64,000 bases of DNA from Parasponia andersonii (Eukaryota > Streptophyta > Magnoliopsida > Rosales > Cannabaceae), in NCBI GenBank assembly GCA_002914805.1, contig JXTB01000029.1, forward strand, positions 1,187,679-1,251,678, written 5' to 3'. Under the pieces are notes generated by a model, which saw only the letters and a list, made by a program, of their open reading frames with translations, had not been told where the DNA came from and did no database searches. Position 1 is the first letter of the stretch. Each line of letters opens with the position of its first letter. This document shows, piece by piece, positions 56,630-64,000 of the stretch. A program made the translations under genes and the position numbers.

Positions 56630-59600
56630 TCATATTCTCTTTTGTACAGCAATGAGTAGTACAAGAAAAATGGGTGAAACAAGAAAGAATATATATGGGA
56701 GTGTTTGACTTAGTGAACCTACATCATCCTCAACCTCTTTTAGCGGGTAGTTAGATTTATTTTCAACAAATGCTTCAAAGTAGTTCTGGTAGCCTGTGTT
56801 CTTCAAATAAGGTGAGGTTGTTGTGAACTTCATCATTTCCATGGCCTGCAAGAATTGTAACTCTCAACTCAACAAAAATGAATCGGTGACAAAGATATGC
56901 AGAAGGGATAAAAAAATGTAGAAAGTAAATTTTTTAAAAAGCTCAACATGGTACTTTGAATTGGTTGAGTTCTGAATTTGGAAAGCAAATACCCAAGAGT
57001 TAAAACACACGTATCATTAAACTATTAGTCAACGACATAATTCATAGTTTGTTATATGTTTGTTATCTTGGTTCAAAATTAAGAGAACCTAAAATTGTCA
57101 ACAAGTCCCCCACTAGTAGTTACCTGAAAGCTAAACATGAATTGCCTTGCTTTCTTGCTTACTTGACCATTTGGGTGCGTTTGTAGCTTCTCATACATGG
57201 CTCGAGCTTCGTTTCGCCTGTCAAGCATCAGTGTATCCTTAGACATTGCAAACATAGATATTTTCTTCTTCATTATTACAATTGAGAATATGCTGCTTCA
57301 TAATCCATTATGGTTTCTCTTATATGACTCATCCATGCAAGGATTCAAAATCCAAAACAACACTGCTAGCATATGCAACTCATTAAGGAATGAAATGAAC
57401 ATATCCAGTCATCTCATAGATGTGACTTTGACCTGACTACAAGGAAATTTAATGCTTTTGAAAGTTATTGGAACACTGTCAATCAGTTTTAGAAGACAAA
57501 AATAATCCCATAAAGATGAAAGCTTACTGTTTTCATCCAAAAATGGAGGAAGATTGTATACTAATGAAAGTAAAGATTTCTCATGTCTCATAATTATGAA
57601 AATGGCTTCATTTTTGAATTCACATGCTATTAAGTTTCATAAGATTTAGAAAGCATAGGTTAATAATCAGAGGATTATATACCTTCTAAGGGAATCTTGA
57701 CAAATAGACCATTGGAGAGCAGCTAACCCATGAAGTTTACTCTGTAAAGAAATTTTTACATGATATATTATAAAGAAGAAAATGAGTAATGAAATAAAAG
57801 AAAACAAGAATAAAAACGGTAAACAGTTACCTGACTGAAAAGCATTAATCTGCATGTATTATTTGTTTATGCTCTACACTGATTATTAACTACTGGAAAT
57901 ATTAGATTAAGCTTGTTGTACATTGAATTAAAGAACTTTGAACCTAACTTTTTATTAACCCTGTGAAGCTATGGTAAATATTCACTGCATCAAACTTCAC
58001 CCAAAGCCAAAAGCTTCTCTCCGAATGAAACGATCCTTCTGAATAAGTAGAAGTATTGAACATTTGGACTATTTACTTCAGCAGAATCTAAAGATGATTT
58101 AGTACTAAAGCAGCTCAGATTCTTTAGCCAGAAACATTACCCTGAATGGCAACTTCTCCATCACCTTTTCATAATATGGTAATGCTTCATTAAGCTGTCC
58201 AGTATTCATCAATGAGTCACCATCCTTCAAAGCCTGGAAACAGAATAAATCAACAAATATGGAAATGGTATATGATTTCTGCTGTGCTTCATTACTTAGC
58301 AAGGTCTCAATATACAAGCACAATAGTCAGGATCTCTTTCTCGATTTGCTCCTCTCACTAAAGCAATTGAAATATCTCTGTTAGATTTTCATTGACTTTG
58401 TAAATTAAAACTTGCTTGACAAAACCAATGAAATAAAAAAAGGCCTTTTCAGGAAAACAAAAGTTTGTCTCATAATTTGAGGAGGAGAAATTTGATATGA
58501 ACGAACCTCCTCACATTCGGATTTCAACTTTGGATCAATATTCATCCCGAATTGACGCTTATAAGCAGCAATCAATTCTTTTGTACGTGCATCTTTAGCT
58601 GCTTTCTCTTCTGCTGTTTCAAGCGCTTCTCCAGGATTAATAACTCGCCCACCACCAAACTGAACATAAGAAAGCAAGCTCACCACTCAATCAAATTACA
58701 CACTCCACAGGCTCTCATAAAATGTTAACATACAAAATTTAGAACAGCAGCCATACCGTTTTCGAAATATTGCTAGGCCTAGGAAAGACTCCCCATGAAG
58801 AAACCTTCGGCTTGTATACATCTGACTCGCTTCCTTGAGGTTCATCAGGCTTTGATGACTTTGTATCTGTGAACTTACTGGTGTCTCCAACAATAATCTC
58901 CACTTCAGGAATGTCTCCTTCTGGAAAGGGGTCTGATAATGGTACCAACCCAGCTGGAAGTCCCCTGCCTTCTTTCTTATCCGCAAAGTTCAGCCCCACA
59001 AAATCAATGCTCGAAACAGATAACTTTCCCTTCTTGTCACCCTCCTTCTCCACAGTTCCAGGACCATAATTAGCCCCATTCGTTTCCTTCGGTCCTAGAA
59101 ATTATTGGGTTTCTAGTTTTAGCTCACATTATCATCAAAATCTTTACATTTTCACAAAGCAAAGTCGTTACAATCAATTCTAAGTAAAGTACCTGAAATT
59201 TTGTCCTCCTCCTCCCTATTTATGCCACCGTCCACCATGCCTTTAATCTTGTTATATTCTCTAGCTTTTTCCATGGCAATCTTAGCTGAATCTGGAAATT
59301 CCTTAGCCTCACTACTAGAACCGTTCGAAACCAAACCCGACCCACTATTCCCATTAGCAGAACTATCAGAACCCTTAACTGGGTTTTGCTCAATTTTCAA
59401 CTTTGGGCTTGATTTCAATGACTTCTTGTACTCCTTGGCTTTAGCAAATGCCAGATTTACGGAGTCCATAGGAGCCGGTGCGGCTTCGGACGAAGTGTCC
59501 GGTGAATTTGGTGAAATGGGATGAGAAGACTGAGATTCATCACTGGCCGAGTTTAAAGAGAAGGTGACTTTGAATGGTTTAAAAGGGTGAGCTTTAGTGA

Positions 59601-59682
59601 CGTTTGTGGAGGAGAAAAGGGTAGGTTTTGTGAGAGAAATGTTTTTGAAGGACGAGAGATATGAAGCTTGAAGGGAAGCCAT
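56630..59682 (-). CDS. Plastid-type membrane protein with TPR-like helices, function unknown
   Basis: Seven minus-strand exons: 59682-59193, 59094-58757, 58659-58507, 58233-58141, 57741-57683, 57217-57124 and 56845-56630. They total 1443 bp, giving 480 residues, and all introns are GT-AG in phase. The N-terminus (MASLQASYLSSFKNISLTK) is Ser/Thr-rich and nearly free of acidic residues, like a chloroplast transit peptide. Two related blocks with LAFAKAKEYKKS and IAMEKAREYNKI follow. The middle has FGGGRVINPGEALETAEEKA. Exons 4-6 encode TPR-like helices (GQLNEALPYYEKVMEKLP, LHGLAALQWSICQDSL, RNEARAMYEKLQTHP). The last exon ends in one membrane segment (PYIFFLVSPIFLVLLIAV) and a basic tip. The frame stays open upstream of the chosen ATG but without another ATG. 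I do not recognise a named family; a thylakoid or envelope protein is the best guess. Confidence 0.85.
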
Positions 59683-59905
59683 GGATTCTTGAGGAGTCAC
59701 TTTGTAGGGTGGGGAAGGTTCAAGGAGGCCATTTGGAGTGGACACTGCCACTGATTGAAGTCTGGCTGTTCGGTTACTCAGATAAGAGAATAGGCCTTTT
59801 GGAGATGGAGTGTATTCTCCTCTGAACCCAACAGTAGTTAAACCAGTTCGATCCAGCTAGGCCTTACGCTCCAATCAAAGCAAAGCTGCAAAGGCACACG
59901 TAAAA

Positions 59906-59919
59906 AACGACATGTCGTT
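59906..59919. repeat. AACGACATGTCGTT palindrome
   Basis: A perfect 14-bp palindrome about 225 bp upstream of the plastid-type gene's start codon, identical to the core of the clustered motif at 42203-42418. Confidence 0.8.
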
Positions 59920-60520
59920 ATGAAACTACAGCAAATTCATCCTTGTGTTTATTTTAGTTTCTAATAGAATTCAATCGATTCAATTTTATCATATAGGAAT
60001 CGGTTCATTCCCTATGTCCTGTTGAACTTCCTCGCCTCCTAGTGTGATCATGAGCTTATTTTTTTGGACGAACAAAATTCTAGTGGGATAATAAGGAGAA
60101 AAGCAACATAATCAAGTTGAGGAATGCTTAGCATAAACATGTCTGTCCAATCCTATCCTGACCCTCCATTGTAGTGTGACATTTAAGCTCGCTTTGTCAA
60201 TCAAAATTACTTGATGCCATCTCCGTTTATATTAAGATTTCATTACTTGATGCCAAACTTTCCCATCTTATATAAACTAAATCTAGAGTAGATTGATCTT
60301 GAAAAGAGAAATATCACTAATGAATGCACGAATATTGGAATATGTAATTACTTAATTCTTTCCAGTACAGGAATTAGGATCTTGATCCATGTTTGAAGAA
60401 CCTAATTCATTTTCCGCTTATCAACCCAAAAAGGAAAAAAAAAATTCCATTAGTTTGCATGGTAATGCATACAGAACTTGATTCAATTCCAAGTTTAAAA
60501 ACATATAAATTTCTGTTTGA

Positions 60521-60597
60521 AATCGCAGGAATCTGAAAATCTAATGCGGTTTATAAAAACATATAAATCGCAGGAATCTGAAAATCTAATGCGGTTT
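60521..60597. repeat. Direct tandem duplication, 45-bp period
   Basis: ATCGCAGGAATCTGAAAATC and the following CTAATGCGGTTT occur twice, offset by 45 bp, separated by ATAAAAACATATA. A simple recent duplication. Confidence 0.9.
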
Positions 60598-60715
60598 TCC
60601 AATCAACCTATAAAAACCAAAACCACTTGAAAATTCCTTCTAATAAGAGAGACACCTCTACAAACTCCCAGCCACCACTTAAAACAAGGCTGCAAACTGA
60701 AGTTAACATCATTCA

Positions 60716-62862
60716 TCATCTAAATACTCTTAAGGAGTGAGTCACACTGGTAAAACCCCCATCGACCATGAGATTTTCCCCACTAATGTACCTCGACTCA
60801 TCACTCGCTAAGAAGAGCACAGCATTAGCCACGTCATCAACTGTCAATTCCACTCCCTGGAGATTGGCATTTCTCCCAACAAAGTCACGAAAAGCTGTCC
60901 AGGCATCCTCGGTTCTCTCCTCTTCAGGCAAGTGAGCCAAAGCCAAGTTTGTCGCAATTGCGTAGGGAGAAACACAGTTGACTCGTATCCCATGAAGTCC
61001 CAGCTCGGCAGCAACGTTCTTGGTGAGCCCCAATAGAGCATATTTAGAACTTGTGTAAGGATGAGGGCCCATTCCCCCAAGTGCGCTGGCTACACTGCAC
61101 AGAGAAACTATACTTCCTTTCTTTCGTGGGATCATTATCCGAGCTGCATGCTTCATTCCCAGAAAAGCTCCCTTCACATTTATATCAAACACCTTCTCAA
61201 ACTCTGCTAAGTCTGCATTACGTATGTCATTGCAGGGCGACCCTGATACTCCAGCATTGTTCACCAGGATGTCAAGAGTTCCAAACTTGTCAACCGTGAA
61301 ATCAACAGCGTGGCAAACATCATCTTCTGTGGTGACATCGCACTGGAAATAGAAGGCCCTGGGTTCACCAAGTGTTTCACAGACATGTTGGCCAAGGTTG
61401 TCTTGGACATCAACTAAACACACTTTCGCACCATGTTTGTGAAATAGGCGCACAATGCTCTCTCCAATGCCTGTGGCTCCGCCTGTGACCAATGCTACTT
61501 TCCCCAACAATCTGAGAAGAAAATGATTAACAAAAGAAAGATAATTGAACTGTTAACTAAATAGTTTTGTTGTGACCATCAGTTTAATCAGTGTAGTTCA
61601 ACAAATTTCAGTCACTACTATGGTAGCTGAACATGAGCAATAACAGGAATATGCGTGACAACTTTTCGCCCATACTCAACTCCATTGTCCAAGTACCTAC
61701 CCAGACAACCTAAAAGATAGATTAAGTCACAAAATTACATAATTAAAGACATTGTCAGCTAGTAAGTACTAGCAAAACGTTGAAAACGTTTCTCTAATTG
61801 TCATAAGTTGATATTTCAAAAGCCCTATATGCTTTTTATGAACGTTTGATGACCGGTTCTAGCATCTGCTCAAGTCAATATCACCTTATCCTTTGACATG
61901 TTCCTTGGTTTTCCTCTTTAGAGATTTGTTGGTTTATTGTGCATTTTCAAACAACCTTATCTTAGCAACTAATTGCCTAATGGCCTAGCCGCCTGTCAAT
62001 TTCTTCCACAAAACATTCCAAGAGAAGAATTTCAACCAGACTGAACATCCTAATAGCAGATTTTTAAGACATATGGGAAGTTTTGTGACTGAAAATTGAT
62101 TAGAGGAGTTGATAACTTCTTGAGTAAAATCTTAAATAGATATTAGGTGATACAAAATATCAAGACTTGGCGCCACTATAATAGCTGGCAAAATATCAGC
62201 TTAGAGGAACTCAAGAAACCATATAAAATATCATTCTATTTAGCAGAATTTTGTGAAACAAACTGAAACTTGAACAGATTAAGACAGCTTTATAATAATC
62301 AATAAATCTCAAGCAACATTTAAAGAAAAAAAGGTTGAATAGAGAGATAACATCGAGTTCAAATAATCCACTAATACTGAGAAACTTATCAAGCAGAGCT
62401 TACTAATACCATGCCAGAGCAAGATCACCAGTTCACACAGTAACTCGATCAATCAAAATCCAACTAGAAATTTTAGCAAAAACTTTGCTAAGCCCAAAAT
62501 TGGGATTAGAACCAAAGTCTGAGGCATGCCACAAATCAAGCCAGAAAAAAACCCAGTTGGGTCACACCCAAAAGGTGTTCCACTCTCTCTCTCTCTCTCC
62601 CTCTCCCTCTGTGGATTCACCACTCGAGATATTTAAACCAGGAACAAATCATATGAAAACTGTATCAATTTGATTTGCCTTGCAAATCTACAAAATAGCT
62701 TATAGACCCCAAAGAAACAAATCTACAAAGAAACAAAGCTATGTTGGACCAAAATAGCTGAAATAAAGCAAGAAAACCCAGAACAGAAAAGTATAAAAAA
62801 TATAAAAGTTGTTACCTTTGAGTTGAAAGCGAAATCCCTTCTTTGGCGCTTGTAGAGGACAT
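60716..62862 (-). CDS. ABA2: Xanthoxin dehydrogenase-like short-chain dehydrogenase (ABA2 type)
   Basis: Two exons, 62862-62816 and 61511-60716, give 843 bp and 280 residues, close to the 285 of Arabidopsis ABA2 and with a single early intron. The short first exon encodes MSSTSAKEGISLSTQ. Then come the NAD-binding TGGATGIGE, the NNAG motif, the catalytic Ser of SIVSLCSVAS and the Tyr/Lys of YTSSK, and LAHLPEEERTEDAW and YISGENLMVDGGF near the end. These blocks match ABA2 along its length. The enzyme oxidises xanthoxin to abscisic aldehyde with NAD in the cytosol, a late step in abscisic acid synthesis. Related SDR110C dehydrogenases act on other alcohols, so the substrate is inferred. The intron (1304 bp) carries nothing notable except a TC-rich tract. 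Confidence 0.9.
62583..62609. repeat. (TC)n tract in the ABA2-like gene intron
   Basis: A CT/TC run with a few CCCT interruptions, within 300 bp of exon 1. Confidence 0.9.
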
Positions 62863-62915
62863 TGCTTTGGTGCCTCGTCTCCTAGAGTGACTCTCTGCTC
62901 TCTCAGGTCTTGTCC

Positions 62916-62991
62916 TTAATAATATTTTTTTTTGCTCGTTCCGTCGTATTAATAATATTTTTTTTTTTGCTCGTTCCGTCGTATTAATAAT
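62916..62991. repeat. Direct tandem duplication, 35-bp period
   Basis: TTAATAATATTTTTTTT followed by GCTCGTTCCGTCGTA occurs twice in tandem, about 55-130 bp upstream of the ABA2-like start codon, in its leader or core promoter. Confidence 0.9.
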
Positions 62992-63495
62992 GTAAATATA
63001 TGTGTTCTAGTATCTTTAGTTGCATATTAAATATAGTGCTGCTCTTGATACGAGAACAGTGGTGTTTTTTTTTTTTTTGGTTTAGTATGTGTAGTGGTTT
63101 GGTTCAGTGGCTTGTCTTTTCTCTTATTCTGTATTTATACTAGGCAGGTAACATCACTCCCACTAGCCAGCGTTTATAAAGCTCTCTGGCAAGAGTACGA
63201 CACCTGATTTCTTTCTTCTACGGCATTTTTTTTTATAATAACTAACAAGAGAAGAGAGACGAACAACTTAGTTATCTTATTTTGATCGTAACAGCTTCAA
63301 TCTCGTTCAGAAATGTCTAATATGATCATAGAAGCTTCAATTTTGTTTAGGAATATTTTCTAAGATGTTACGAGCAAATCACCATTATCGGACAGTAGAA
63401 TGAATCACATGAATTCTATCCGAACAACTAACAAAAACGACGATTGGGACTAAAAACAAAACACTGGATTGACAAGTAGATATTCTTATATTTTA

Positions 63496-63585
63496 GACTC
63501 CCGAAAGAACCACTTAAGTTCGAACCAGCCATCTCGGACTTCTAAGATAACAATTACTACTTAGCTAAGCCAATTGTTGGAGCGC
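63496..63585 (-). mobile_element. tRNA-derived SINE, minus strand
   Basis: The minus strand shows TTGGCTTAGCTAAGTAGT (A-box-like, about 63556-63573) and GGTTCGAAC (B box, 63519-63527) about 30-40 bp apart, followed by an A/T-rich end. This is SINE-like; there is no cloverleaf for a tRNA. Confidence 0.6.
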
Positions 63586-64000
63586 TTAGACTTTTGAGTT
63601 GAGAACGATAGTCATTTTCAACTTATTATACACATTTTTGTTTTTGTTTTTTATTTAAGAAAAAAGGGTTATTTTATAAATAGCAATTTTATCATTCCAA
63701 CAGCTTTTGTTAGCGGCTAACTCAATTTGTTTAGAAATGTTCCTCCGAAAATAAAGCACAAATTTAGAACTTTGCAATAATAATGCTCCTGAAAAAAAAG
63801 AATAAAAAAAAAAAAAAAAACTACTAAGGTGAAAACTCAGCCAAATAAAATGCTGCTCAGCCTAATTTTCTCAAAGAAAAATTCACATGGCTCAGTTTCC
63901 TAGTATTTCCGTCAATGCTGTCTTTTTATGCAATATGCTGCATTAGATCTATAACGTTATTATTATTTTTTTGAAAGGTACGAGTTATTTAATTCGACTT

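Larger units (their letters stand above)
59683..60715. other. Spacer between the plastid-type gene and the ABA2-like gene
   Basis: No coding. It holds a perfect AACGACATGTCGTT palindrome at 59906-59919 and a 45-bp-period direct repeat at about 60521-60597. Sequence near 60600-60715 is likely the 3' UTR of the ABA2-like gene. Confidence 0.6.
62863..64000. other. Upstream of the ABA2-like gene, no further gene
   Basis: It holds a 35-bp-period direct repeat (62916-62991), a SINE-like element (about 63496-63585) and AT-rich spacer. No clear TATA box was found for the ABA2-like gene. Confidence 0.55.

Noticed and set aside
59683-59844. Upstream extension of the plastid-type protein
   Set aside because: The frame is open for about 50 more codons but has no ATG before a stop, so the first ATG at 59682 was taken as the start.
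1-64000. CRISPR arrays, bacterial operons or phage genes
   Set aside because: Nothing of the kind is present; the window is eukaryotic with spliced genes and plant repeats.

Overview
This is a 64 kb piece of a plant nuclear genome, almost certainly a eudicot. It shows spliced genes with GT-AG introns, AT-rich spacers, Ty3/gypsy and Ty1/copia LTR retrotransposons, MITEs and SINE-like repeats. The proteins are land-plant families: a GRAS regulator close to SCARECROW-LIKE 3, trichome-birefringence-like (TBL) acetyltransferases, a dirigent protein and an ABA2-type xanthoxin dehydrogenase. I cannot name the species.

Layout. 1-4408 is the 5' part of a decayed minus-strand Ty3/gypsy element with a 2.2 kb LTR. 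5924-8385 is a solo LTR of the same family. 8386-12300 is spacer. 13612-15012 is an intact SCL3-like gene (+). 15509-15951 is a hAT-like MITE. 16331-16983 is a dirigent pseudogene (-). 17829-43620 is a head-to-tail family of three TBL genes, all minus strand. Copies 1 (17829-19419) and 2 (23158-25465) are intact with five exons each. Copy 3 (27209-43620) is dead and split into three pieces by two copia insertions. Those insertions hold further ones: a hAT element, a small MITE, a 1.7 kb solo LTR and a fragment of a wall-associated receptor-kinase gene. 45740-46888 is an intronless mTERF gene (+). 47786-49111 is an unusual FG-repeat protein gene (-). 50040-56600 is repeat-rich spacer with MULE-type MITEs, a degenerate tandem array and a SINE. 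56630-59682 is a seven-exon gene for a plastid-type, membrane-anchored protein (-). 60716-62862 is a two-exon ABA2-like gene (-). The remainder to 64000 is spacer with a SINE.

There is no operon-like logic. The one real gene cluster is the TBL array (putative cell-wall polysaccharide O-acetyltransferases), with a dirigent gene (phenolic coupling in the wall) next to it. SCL3 (gibberellin/root signalling) and ABA2 (abscisic acid synthesis) are unrelated single genes.

The points most worth attention are the TBL pseudogene whose three parts can be fitted back together across nested insertions, the receptor-kinase fragment inside a copia leader, the FG-repeat protein with a transposase-like N-terminal domain, and a cluster of AACGACATGTCGTT palindromes. 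Exon boundaries were derived by hand from splice signals, reading frame and paralogue comparison. Family assignments are from recognition, not from a database search.
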